Shown here: in pieces, positions 9,093 to 19,224 of the stretch
How positions within the stretch are numbered: the first letter of the stretch is position 1
How the letters are laid out: each line of letters begins with the position of its first letter
Origin: Mycoplasmopsis pulmonis
GTDB lineage: Bacteria; Bacillota_I; Bacilli_A; Mycoplasmatales; Metamycoplasmataceae
Assembly (NCBI RefSeq): GCF_900660575.1
Contig: NZ_LR215008.1
Location: 124,001 to 188,000, forward strand
Direction: 5' to 3'
DNA length: 64,000 nt
Made by a program: the position numbers and the translations under genes
The notes under the pieces: generated by a model
What the model was told of the DNA's origin: nothing
The model's input: only the letters and a program-made list of their open reading frames with translations
The model's database searches: none

Positions 9093-9170
9093 TATATTAT
9101 ATTTAAAACTTTGCTAAATCCAATAACGAGTTTTTTAGCTTAAAATTAAAGCTTTTGAGTATAAAAAAAG

Positions 9171-9743
9171 TTAATTTTTATCTTTGCTTCCTTGAATATG
9201 ACATTTTCTACATCGAGCTTCATATTCATCAACATCACCTAAAAGTTTAATCTCTTTGCTTTCAACTTTTCTAAAAGTAGTAGTTGCAGCTCTTTGACAT
9301 TTTACACATATTGCCTGAAGCTTAGTAACTTTTTCGGCTATTGAAAGTAAATAAGAAACAACTTCAAAAGGTTCTCTTTTGAAGTTTTGATCAAGCCCAC
9401 TTACTATTATGTGGTAGCCACTATTTGCAAGTTCTTCAATTAAATAAACTATGTCAAAGTCAAAAAAGTGAATTTCATCAATGACTAAAGCATCAAATTT
9501 TTCTTTTTCTAAAATTTTTCTAATTTGCTCAGTGTTTTTGACACTGTGAGTTTTAGTTTTTACCCCTGCTCGAGAGATAATCTCTTCTTTGCTAAATCTT
9601 GTATCAAAAGCAGGCTTGATCAAAAGAGTTTTTGCCTTTGCATAGTTTAGCAATCTAAAACGGCGTAAAAGCTCCTCTGTTTTACCAGAAAACATAGGTC
9701 CTGTTATTACTTCAATCATTCCTTTATTAAATCTGTTGTACAT
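9171..9743 (-). CDS. tdk: Thymidine kinase
   Basis: A 190-aa salvage kinase that converts thymidine to dTMP. The P-loop GPMFSGKTEELLRR is at residues 15-28, VIDEIHFF carries the Mg/catalytic DE, and the C-terminal lasso holds CVKC and CRKC zinc ligands. Length is typical for type II thymidine kinases. It suits an organism that lacks de novo pyrimidine synthesis. The first two in-frame methionines (residues 1 and 9) are both possible starts; the upstream one follows GGAAGA. Confidence 0.95.
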   Translation of the reverse strand: MYNRFNKGMIEVITGPMFSGKTEELLRRFRLLNYAKAKTLLIKPAFDTRFSKEEIISRAGVKTKTHSVKNTEQIRKILEKEKFDALVIDEIHFFDFDIVYLIEELANSGYHIIVSGLDQNFKREPFEVVSYLLSIAEKVTKLQAICVKCQRAATTTFRKVESKEIKLLGDVDEYEARCRKCHIQGSKDKN

Positions 9744-9955
9744 GTTCTTCCTAATAAGCTAATTTTTGTCTAAGTGTAAATGTAATAAACTATCATAGTA
9801 CAAATCAAAAAAATTTTTTTATTTTAAAAAAGTTATTTTGATAAGAAAGCACTAATTAATAGATAAAAATTTAAAAAAATATATAATAAAAAAACTATAT
9901 TTAACTTATAAATTTGAAATTTTAATTTCATAGCTATGGAAAGGATAAACAATAG

Positions 9956-10183
9956 ATGTCTATAGGTTTGGCAGTAGGTTTAATCGTTGGACTTTCGATT
10001 TTGTTTTTTATCATTGGTGGAGTTGTAGCTTTTTTTGTAACTAGAAGACTTTTCCAAAAACAATTAAAAGAAAATCCACCTATTAATGAAAAAATGATTA
10101 GAGCTATGTTTTTACAAATGGGTGTAAAAGCTAGTGAATCAAGAATTAGACAAGTAATGAGATCAATGCAACAAGCTAAATAA
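9956..10183 (+). CDS. UPF0154 family membrane protein (YneF-like)
   Basis: A 75-aa protein with one N-terminal membrane helix (about residues 4-28) and a basic cytosolic tail. The segment PPINEKMIRAMFLQMGVKAS followed by RIRQVMRSMQ is the conserved UPF0154 pattern. Function is unknown throughout the family. It has a good AAGGA ribosome site and lies alone between tdk and gyrA. Confidence 0.88.
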   Translation: MSIGLAVGLIVGLSILFFIIGGVVAFFVTRRLFQKQLKENPPINEKMIRAMFLQMGVKASESRIRQVMRSMQQAK

Positions 10184-10245
10184 AATTGTTGACATTATCT
10201 AATGGCAAAGAATCTGCTTTTGTTATATAATAACAATAATGTTTT

Positions 10246-10290
10246 TATGTATTTTAATACATAAAATCTTTTTTGTTGTAAAAAGATTTA
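10246..10290 (+). promoter_or_regulatory. Two inverted repeats in the gyrA leader
   Basis: TATGTATT-TT-AATACATA (10246-10263) is followed at once by an AAATCTTTTT...AAAAAGATTT repeat (about 10264-10290), between a TATAAT (10226-10231) and the AGGAG of gyrA. They may form leader hairpins or a protein site. No T-run follows, so this is not a terminator. Confidence 0.4.
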
Positions 10291-10300
10291 AGGAGATTTA

Positions 10301-12964
10301 ATGATTAGTTTTTGAAACTATGATGATAATGATGAAGATGATTTTTTAGTTGCAGATGATGAGTTAAAAGTTGTTTTCAAACAAGAAGAAACTAAAAAAG
10401 AGATAATTAAAGTTGAAGAGGAAATTATTCCTCAAGAAGATGAGTCCTATCAAGTCAAGTCACAATTAATTGAAGAGCCCATTTCTGGACTAGCCCCTGT
10501 GACTGTTTCTAAGGAAATGCAAAATTCATTTTTAGAATATGCCATGAGTGTCATTGTCTCAAGGGCTATTCCAGATGCCCGTGATGGACTTAAGCCAGTT
10601 CATAGAAGAATTTTGTATGGAATGTTTGATCTTGGTCTTCACCATAGCTCGGCTTTTAAAAAATCAGCTAGAATTGTCGGAGATGTTTTGGGGAAATACC
10701 ACCCTCATGGAGACGCTTCAGTTTATGAGGCTATGGTTAGAATGGCCCAAGAGTTTTCAATGCGCTATCCTTTAGTAGATGGTCATGGAAACTTTGGTTC
10801 AATAGATGGTGATCCCGCCGCTGCTATGCGTTATACTGAAGCTCGTCTTTCTAAACTTTCAGCAGAGATGTTAAATGGAATTAGAAAAAACACAGTTAAT
10901 TTTATTCCTAACTATGATGCAAGTGAAGTTGAACCTGAAGTGCTTCCTTCTCGTTTTCCAAATTTACTAGTTACAGGTGGACAAGGAATTGCAGTTGGAA
11001 TGGCAACAACTATTGCCCCTCACAATCTAGCTGAGACAATATCGGCTACTATAGCTTATGCTAGAAATCCTCAAATAAGCCTAGCTGAGCTAATGGAGCA
11101 TATTAAAGGACCAGATTTTCCTACTGGTGGAATTATTTTAGGTACTAAAGGAATTATTGATGCCTTTGAAACAGGTAAAGGTTCAATTTCAATTAGATCA
11201 AAAACTGAAATTGAATATTTATCAAATGGAAAAACTAGAATTATTGTTAGTGAAATTCCATACTCTGTTCAAAAAACAACAATTATTGAAAAAATTGCAC
11301 TTTTAGTTAAAGAAAAAGTTATTGAAGGCATTAGTGATCTAAGAGATGAGACCAATAGAAAAGGAATTAGAATTGTAATTGAAGTTAAGAAAAACTTTGT
11401 TCCTGAGGTTGTTTTAAATAAATTATTTAAAACCACTAATTTACAACTTAACTTTAATGTTAATATGGTTGCTTTAGTCAATGGAGAGCCTAAACTTTTA
11501 AGTCTTAAAGATGCTCTAAGAGTTTATTTGGATCATCAAAAAGAAATAGTAATTAGAAGATTAAAATTTGACCTTGAAAAATCAGAGGCTCGTCTTCATA
11601 TTTTAGAGGGACTAAAAATTGCAGTTTCAAATATTGATGAGGTAATTAGAATTATTAGAGCTTCAAAAACTGACTCAGAAGCTCAAGAAAAATTAGGACA
11701 AAAATTTAGCTTAAGTGAAATTCAAACCAAAGCCATTGTTGAAATGCGTCTTGGAAGATTAACGGGCCTAGCCATTGAAAAAATGGAACAAGAAATTCAA
11801 GAGCTTTTAATTACAATTTCAAATATCAAAGAAATTTTAAACTCTGAGCAAAAGCTTATTGATTTAATAGTTGAAGAACTTGAAGAAATTAAAGAAAAAT
11901 ATGGAGATAAGCGTTTAACTCAAATTGACTCTTATGCAATAGCTAATATCTCTGATGAGGATTTAATTCCAGAAAGAAACATTGCCATTATTCAAAGCGT
12001 TAAAGGTTATGTAAAAAGAATAAATCTTTCTGAGTATAAAGTTCAAAACCGTGGAGGAGTAGGAACTTCAACTGCTAAAACTTATGAAGATGATGATCTT
12101 GCATCTATTATTACAACAACTACTCACACAGATTTATTAATTTTTACCTCTTTTGCTAAAGTCTATCGAATTAGAGCTCATCAAATTCCAGAAAGCTCTA
12201 AACAATCAAAAGGTATTCCATTTATTAACTTAATTCAAATTGAAAAAGACGAAGAAGTTGTTTCAATTTTACCAGCTCAAAATTATGATGATGGTAAGTT
12301 CTTAGTAACTCTAACTCAAAATGGTCTTATTAAAAAGACTAAAATAGAGCATTTCCAAAGAATTAATACTAATGGAAAAATAGCTATGGTTATTCTTGAA
12401 AATGACAAGCTTGTTAGAGCTATGATTTTAAACAATGATGAAGAAATTATAGTTGGATCAAGCGAGGGTAAAATTGTTCGTTTTGATCTCTCTGAAGTAA
12501 GAGACACTGGAAGAAAATCAGCTGGAGTTAGGGCAATAAAATTAGCTCCAAAACACAAGGCTATTTCACTAAGTGCTTCAAGTGAAGGAAAATATGTCTT
12601 TTCATTAGGTTCTCTTGGATTTGGTAAAAAAACTCCTATAGAAGATTACAGGAAAACAAAGCGAGCAGCCAAAGGTGTAATTACTATTAAAGTTGACAAA
12701 GCTGGTAAATTAGTTCATTCAGGTTTTGTTGAAGGAAGCGAAGACATCATTATTTTAAATTCAAAAGGAATTGCAATTAGAACAAGCCTAGAACAAGTCT
12801 CTGATACAAGTCGTTCTACTAAGGGTGTAAAAATAATTCAACTCAAAAAAGATGAAAAGATTAAATCATTAACTTTAATTAATGTAAATAAAATTGATGA
12901 AGAAATAAGTAAAACTCAAGAAATTGAATTTAATATGAATTTAGATTCAAATTCAAGTGAATAA
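10301..12964 (+). CDS. gyrA: DNA gyrase subunit A
   Basis: An 887-aa type IIA topoisomerase subunit that cuts and rejoins DNA to introduce negative supercoils. The ATG at 10301 follows AAGGAG and adds an acidic 66-residue N-terminal tail before the usual start region. The QRDR reads [13 protein letters not shown], and AMRYTEARL carries the catalytic Tyr. The C-terminal beta-pinwheel blades (for example [17 protein letters not shown]) identify GyrA rather than ParC. The GyrA box is QNRGGVG, a variant of QRRGGKG. Ala replaces the serine that contacts quinolones (E. coli Ser83 position). Confidence 0.93.
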
Positions 12965-13254
12965 AATAATGAAAATGCTTTTTTAATTGAAATTTTAAAT
13001 CTCCCACATTAACTAATCTAGAAAAAAAATTTTTCATATTGAAAATTAGGAAAAAATTTAATATAAAATTAAAAATGAAGTATTTAAGAAGTATTTAAAT
13101 AAAGTATTAGTAAGTAAGGTAATAAGAAGGTAAAAGGTTATATTCTATGAATTTTAATTTTAAAAGTAATTTCTAGTATATAAAACTTTATTATTAGGGT
13201 AATTCTAATACTTTTTATTTACTTTGTTATATATCCATCGGGAGAAATGAAAAT

Positions 13255-14238
13255 ATGAAAGTAAAAAATAAAGTATTTATAGGAATATTAGTTGGTGTTT
13301 TACCTGTTAGCATCATATCATCAGTAGTGGCATATAAAATTATTAATGATAATAAAAAAACTTCTATTGAAAAAAATGAATTGTTTACTGAAAGTGAAGA
13401 AAAAGGTATTCAAGAAAGTTTGAAAAATGAATCTATTGAAAACCTAGATAAGGTGATTAATGAAACTTTTGAAAAAAGTTTAAAATTCAATTACAATATT
13501 GATCCAAATAAAAATAATGAACTATCTAATGAGGCAAAGGAATTTGTTTTAAAAACTGCAAAGGAATTTGTTAGAGATTATAGAGAAGGACATAGAAATA
13601 TTGATGATGTTTTTAAAATGGCAGAAAATGCTGGATATTCTAAAATAAAATTAGAATTAAAGGCAAAAATAGACCAAATAAAAAAAATAAGAGAAAATAT
13701 TAGTGAAAACAATAGCAATAATAATGATAATAATAAAACACAAAAAATAAAAAAGAATTTAGAACTTTTACACAAGCCATGAAGAGGAACTTATAGAGAT
13801 ATTGCTAATTCCATTAAAAAATCAGCAATTACTTCGACTGCTGTAGCAGGAGTAGGTTGAGCTTTAGCTGCAGGGTATTGAGCTGGAGCAGCGTTTTTTG
13901 GTTTAACAGTCCCATCTGCTATTGCAGCTACAACTCAAGCAACAATTCTTTCAGCAGAAGCTGTCGCATATTGAGCAGCATATGGAATAATTACAAATCA
14001 TGAATCTTTCAATCTTTCAATTGTTGATCAAATTATTGTGGCTGAACACGTATATAGTCACTATAGTTTTATAAAAAACGTTAAAACTACATTGTATGGA
14101 TTAAATATTGCAATAAAAGCTGTAAGATTTACTCTTTTAGGAACTGTATTTGCTGCTCCACAAGGATTAACAGTTGTTCATATTTGAGATATTATAAGTT
14201 CTATGGCTAGCACAGTTGAGGAGATTTTTGAATTATAA
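13255..14238 (+). CDS. Hypothetical membrane protein (327 aa)
   Basis: Unrecognised. The ATG at 13255 follows GGGAGA. Residues 7-28 form a signal-anchor helix with no lipobox cysteine. Residues 30-175 are charged and helical with an Asn-rich linker (NNSNNNDNN type). After a UGA-Trp comes an Ala/Gly-rich hydrophobic region (about residues 190-240) and another hydrophobic stretch near 285. It is first of three closely spaced genes (2-bp gap to the next), suggesting an operon with the two membrane proteins that follow. Confidence 0.65.
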
Positions 14239-14240
14239 TT

Positions 14241-15635
14241 ATGAATAACAGAGAAAATCTTTTAAATAGTGATTACACACATATAAAAAAATTTTTAGAC
14301 TTAAAAATAAACAAGTTTTTTGCCTTCATTCCGTTTTTGTCTAATTTCTTATTTTTTATGGTTTATGTTAGTATGTTAGAAGCTAAAATTTTTGATAGAA
14401 AAGTTGCTATGAAATTTAGGCAAAATCAATTTTTTAAATTGATACTTTTACCATTGCTTGTAATTTTATGACAAGCTTGATCGCTATTGTTTTTTGGAAT
14501 TGTACGTGAAAAAACCCTTGAGAATAATTCAATAAAAATTTTTTTATGGTTTTATAGCTTTTTTATTTTTTATATATTAGTAAATCCAATTATTTTAATA
14601 AAAAGAAATGCTTATATACATTCAATCTTTCGAAAAATGAAAGATACATGTGAAATAATTTTAGATCCTTTGAAAGTAGTAGAGATTAACTCTTGATATG
14701 AATATTTAATAATTTATTCACAAATGCTTGTTCCAAATTTAAGAGTTAGAGCAAGTGATAATTTTAAATTTAAAATTGATAATCCTCCATATTTTAATAA
14801 TGAAAAAGAAAAAGAAATATTAAGAAAGCAGCAACTGCAAGAAAAACATTTTTTTGGAGCATTTGCTAAATACATTTTTATGCGAAAATATTTTCTTTCT
14901 CTTTTTAACTCAATTTGAGCACTTTATTTAAGTGTTTTATTAAAAAATGAAAATTTTGATTTATATCTAAAAACAAAAATTTCAAAAAAATACTCATTTA
15001 GCTTTTTTATTTCATTTTTATTTTGATCAGGACTGACTGCATTTTTAGTTTTGTACATTTTTTCTTTGATAGAAATTAATTTTCTATGATTTATAGTTAT
15101 TGTTATAGTTTCCTTTTTTTCATATTTTGTCTTTTCTTTTGTCAAAAATATAATTATTAGAAAAAATATTAGAAAAATAGGCCGTAGAGAAAATCCTATA
15201 ATAGAAGTTGTAAAGAGTAATTTTATTGAAAACGTACTTATTGGAAGTAATGGTGATAAAAATATAACTTTTGAAGAAAAGAGAAAAATAATATTTCAGA
15301 ATTTCGTAAATGCACTAAAGTGACATTCATTTTTTTGAACATTTTCGCTATTGATATCTGTAGTTGCAATTGCTATTAGTCTTTGAATGTTTATAGATAA
15401 AAATAATGACCTAAATAATTTTTCATTTTTATATATATTTATTTCTGCTTGAATTTTTTTCGCTTTAGATTACCTTTTATATATGATTGTCTTTTCAATT
15501 ACAATCAAAAAATTAGGATACAAAATACAAAAAATTGACTACTTTAAAATTTTGTTTTTACCAATATTGGCCAACTCAATTTTGAAAAAATATAAAAGTA
15601 GTTTTATGACTAAAGAGGATAGAAATGAAATTTAA
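14241..15635 (+). CDS. Polytopic membrane protein (464 aa)
   Basis: Unrecognised integral membrane protein with about seven or eight hydrophobic segments: three near the N-terminus, a charged cytosolic-looking stretch about residues 155-215, and at least four more. Several Trp codons are UGA, which splits it into fragments if read with the standard code. There is no conserved catalytic motif I can name. The stop overlaps the next gene's start by 11 bases. Confidence 0.65.
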
Positions 15636-16065
15636 TTTAATAGAAAAAATTTTACTTGGTAAAAATAAATCTAAGTTAATGTCTAATGAACAAAAACATG
15701 AATTTATTTCAATTAGATTTGCCTTTATATCAAGACTTATATTTATGATAATTTTTATAATTTTCATTATTTCGATTATTGGATTTAGTATTGCATTATT
15801 GTATTATTTTATTTACGTTCTTTCTACAAGCGAAAATCGATTAAAGCTTATAAAAATTGTTTCAATTGTTTCTTCCGTTATTTTTGTTGTTTCAATTGGA
15901 TTTTTTTATTTACAAAGTTTTTTATTTGTTTTGACATCTAAAAAAATAAATTTTGAAATTACAAAAACCGAAAGAAATAAAATATTATCACTTCCATTTT
16001 TTATTATGAAAGTTACTTATCCATATACAAAAAAGTTTCCACAAAATATCAAGAAAAATAAATAG
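15625..16065 (+). CDS. Two-TM membrane protein (146 aa)
   Basis: Small membrane protein of unknown function. A charged 30-residue N-terminus precedes two hydrophobic helices (about residues 34-65 and 75-105), and the tail is basic. It ends the three-gene cluster that begins at 13255 and overlaps the preceding gene. An IS remnant starts 7 bp after its stop. Confidence 0.65.
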   Translation: MKFNLIEKILLGKNKSKLMSNEQKHEFISIRFAFISRLIFMIIFIIFIISIIGFSIALLYYFIYVLSTSENRLKLIKIVSIVSSVIFVVSIGFFYLQSFLFVLTSKKINFEITKTERNKILSLPFFIMKVTYPYTKKFPQNIKKNK

Positions 16066-16071
16066 TCTTTT

Positions 16072-16495
16072 TAAACCAAGACAAAAAACAAAAAACACTT
16101 TTAAATATACTTTAAATTAGGAGTGTTTTTTGTTTTTTTTATCCTGCTTAATGTTAAGTTGATTTTAGATCATATTTCTAAAAACAAATTTGACAAAGAG
16201 TGAATAATTCACTTAGATCATGGGAGTCAATATTCATCCACTCAATATAGTGAAATTATCAAAGAAAATATGGAATTATTTCAATGAATAGAATTGAAAA
16301 TTCACTTGATAATAGAGGAGCATAATAGTTCTTTTCAAACATCAAAAGTGAGTGTTTAAATGATCTTAAAATTTCAAAATTATCATTCAATGAATTACAA
16401 GAAATTATTAAAAATACAATAATGAAAGATTGTAATTAATTCTAGACTAAGCTGCTTTAAGTCTTTTTTAAATAGTCTATTTTTTGTCCTATTTA
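16072..16495 (+). mobile_element. Deleted remnant of the IS1138-like element
   Basis: Both ends resemble the intact element at 43331-44618: the left end with the AGGAGTGTTT segment, and a right end ending TTTTTTGTCCTATTTA. The centre keeps the DDE part of the transposase (codons around the HSDHGSQYSS and NSLDNREA motifs) but has frameshifts and an internal loss of roughly 860 bp. It cannot encode transposase. No clear target duplication is left. Confidence 0.85.
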
Positions 16496-16612
16496 AATTT
16501 ATTTACTAGTGTTTATTTTTTATTAAAACTCAAAAATTATTTTAGAGTATAAATACAAGCCTAATATAAATAAGTTCATAATTAAAAATTATTAATTTAA
16601 GTTAAAAATAAA

Positions 16613-16638
16613 AGACTAACTATTTTAAATAGCTAGTC
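16613..16638 (-). terminator. Terminator of rpmH-rnpA-yidC
   Basis: Minus-strand hairpin GACTAGCTATTT/AAATAGTTAGTC followed by a T-rich run. Confidence 0.7.
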
Positions 16639-16685
16639 CACTATTAAGAATTTATTTTTCTATAAAGTATTATTAACAATTATTT

Positions 16686-18512
16686 TTAATGTCTGTCCAA
16701 TCAAGGCCGTACTCTATTTTTAAAAAAGCTTGTTTTTTGGAAATGATGAACAAAGAGTGTTTGACCAATTGTTCATAGACCTCCAATTATTCAGTAGATT
16801 TGAACTCCAGCTTGAAGTGTTATTGTAAAGACCATAAAAACAATTAACATAATGTTTTGAGTTTTATTGTTCTTTTTGTAAGATTGCATCTCATAGACAT
16901 TAGCTCTTTCTTTAATTTTCTTTTTAGCAAGCCATCTAGGAAGAATTTGAGAGATAACCTGAACAATTAAAGCAAGAGATACAACTCATAAATAAACTCA
17001 ATTTTTTGCAAGAATTTCTTGATATGAAGCTGTTGAGAAATTAACACCTAAAAAGAAGTTTGATTTAATAACCGGAACACTTTGGATAACCCTTCAAACT
17101 GCAATAAATAAAGGTGAAGATCAAGCAATGGAGGCAACAAAATCAATTGGTGAAATATTATGCTTTTTGTATAAATCTTGAATTTCTTTTTGCTTTCTTT
17201 GCTTCATCATCTTATTATTTTCATAAGCTGCATATTTAGCATCAATTTTAGCTTTTTTACCTTGCAATTCTTGTTGCTTGTATTGACTAAAAGTTGCTTT
17301 AAAGGTAAGTCCAAAAATAAAGAGCCTTGTTACAACAACAACAATAATAATGGCAAAGACAATTCCAAATCCTGATTCAAAAGCACTTGCTACTCAGTTA
17401 GTAAATGAAGCTATTGGAGCAACTAATAGAGCATAGAAAGGTCCATAATTTCAATACTCTCCTCAAGTAACAACTGGAATTTGACCATAATCACTTTGAG
17501 CAATTTTTTCTCCTTGTGAATAAACTAGTTCAAAATCATCAGCATTATTTAAAGACTTTTTAAGTCCAGTAAAGCCATTTTCACTTATTAGTGGATTTAC
17601 TCTTGTAAGATAAGCATTTAACGCTGCACTTTCACTATCACTAAGAGTTATTGAATTTAAATCCTCTTCACTAAGCTCTTGTTTGTTTAGTTGAGTTTTT
17701 AAGTGGTTGGTTGTTCTTTTTTCAAGACTTGTTAAAAACTCATTAAAACTAGCATATTTACTTCCATCAGCTCTTAAGATATTTTGATAAACAGGGAGCT
17801 TTAAGGTTTTGTCATAAAGAGCTTGTAAAAAGTCTCTTGCAAATTTAATATTTGGTTGATACTCTCTAGAAATAGGCACTTCTGAGACTTTAAAAAGCTT
17901 TAGATGTTCAATTATTTTTGGATTGTTTTCTCTGAATTTAATTGCATCACTATCTCTTTCAGTTAAACGACCTATTGCATAAATATCAGTGAATTTGTTT
18001 ATTGGATCATAAGTTGTTAAAGTATCATTGAAAAATAAATACTTACCACTATTGTCTTTATAAATAATTGACTTATTTTCTTGTCCATCAGAGTCTATAT
18101 AAGTGTTATCTTCTAAAATGGCTAGAGCGCTGTTGCTTGATTTAGTTTTTCCATAAACTCCGTTGTGGTTTTTTGAAAAATCTTTTAAAGCTTGTAGGCT
18201 TTGTTCATCTTTAAGAAGCTCGTTAATGTTACGATCTTTAACATAGCCGTTTTCTTCTTTTTTATAAACATTTACCCTTGGAGCGACTTTGTCTTTGCTT
18301 GGATAAAGCTCAAGCCCAGCTCCTACATTAGGTGAAGATTGTACAACAAAGCTTTGGATACAGCCAGTTAGGGCTAGTCCAATTAAAAAAATATAAACTA
18401 CAAGTTTGAAAATCTTGAAGTATTTTTTGAAATTTGTTTTAGAAAATTTGTTGGAATTGTTAGATGAAGAATTAAAATAGTCATATTTTTTTGATCTATT
18501 TTCTCTTTTCAT
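16686..18512 (-). CDS. yidC: Membrane protein insertase YidC/OxaA (lipoprotein form)
   Basis: A 608-aa insertase that places proteins in the membrane alone or with SecYEG. The N-terminal signal ends in a lipobox (GLALTGC), followed by an extracellular domain of about 300 residues that is large for a Gram-positive-type YidC. The conserved five-helix core follows: FGIVFAIIIVVVVTRLFIFGLT with the functional Arg, the QKEIQDLYKKHNISP cytosolic loop, then PLFIAVWRVI. It overlaps rnpA by 17 bases in the usual rpmH-rnpA-yidC order. Many Trp codons are UGA. Confidence 0.93.
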
Positions 18513-18831
18513 TTTTAAACCTTTCTAACATTTTTTGGATCTCTTTTTTCTTTTCTAGAAAATCAAGAGCCATAAAATTTTTCCTAACAATCATAACAAT
18601 TTTATATTCCAAATTAGTTAAATCTTGAATGTCTCTTAAAATTGCCATAATTTGTCTTTTATAAAAATTTCTTTTAACAGCTCCTGCAAATTTTTTTGGA
18701 ATGGAAACACCGATTTTAAAAGTATTATTTCTTTGATAATAAAAAATTAGATTCTTGGAAATAACTTGGCGTTTTGAATTAATTATCGCTTGAAATTCTC
18801 AATTTTTTCTAATGTGATATATTTTTTTCAT
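18496..18831 (-). CDS. rnpA: Ribonuclease P protein component
   Basis: A 111-aa basic protein that binds RNase P RNA to mature tRNA 5' ends. FKIGVSIPKKFAGAVKRNFYKRQ contains the family's RNR-like motif, here RNFYKR. The gene contains one UGA-Trp at residue 11. Its stop lies inside the yidC start region, so the two are translationally linked. Confidence 0.92.
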
Positions 18832-18858
18832 TTAAATATCCATTAAAAAACACAAGAA

Positions 18859-19005
18859 TTACTTATCAGAAACAGTAAGTTGTTTTCTTCCCTTTGCTCT
18901 TCTAGAAGCTAAAACTAATCTACCTTTTTTTGTTGCCATTCTTGCTCTAAAACCGTGTGTTTTAGCGTGTTTTCTCTTATTTGGTTGATATGTTCTTTTA
19001 CTCAT
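18859..19005 (-). CDS. rpmH: Ribosomal protein L34
   Basis: A 48-aa basic large-subunit protein beginning [12 protein letters not shown] and containing the diagnostic [14 protein letters not shown] and [11 protein letters not shown] segments. It is first in the rpmH-rnpA-yidC operon. In many bacteria dnaA and oriC lie next to rpmH; here the upstream 200 bp are followed by an ATPase gene, so that link is lost. Confidence 0.96.
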   Translation of the reverse strand: MSKRTYQPNKRKHAKTHGFRARMATKKGRLVLASRRAKGRKQLTVSDK

Positions 19006-19224
19006 TTTAACTCCTATATTATTTAAATTTATTCATTATTTTTCAATGCAAAATTATCTTGCAACATTAGCTAGCAATTATTTATTATATTAAATTTTTA
19101 TTAGCATTGAAGATATAGCGTTTTTTTCTATTCTATCACAAAAATTTATAAATGAAAGTAGATAAAATAATATTACATTTTTTAAAAAAATATCTAAAAT
19201 AACACTTTTAAATTAGCCAATATT

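Noticed and set aside
16141-16440. Possible small gene in the IS remnant
   Set aside because: Its codons match the transposase of the intact copy, with frameshifts and stops.
19006-19224. Possible oriC upstream of rpmH
   Set aside because: In many bacteria oriC/dnaA is next to rpmH, but there is no dnaA and no group of DnaA boxes here.
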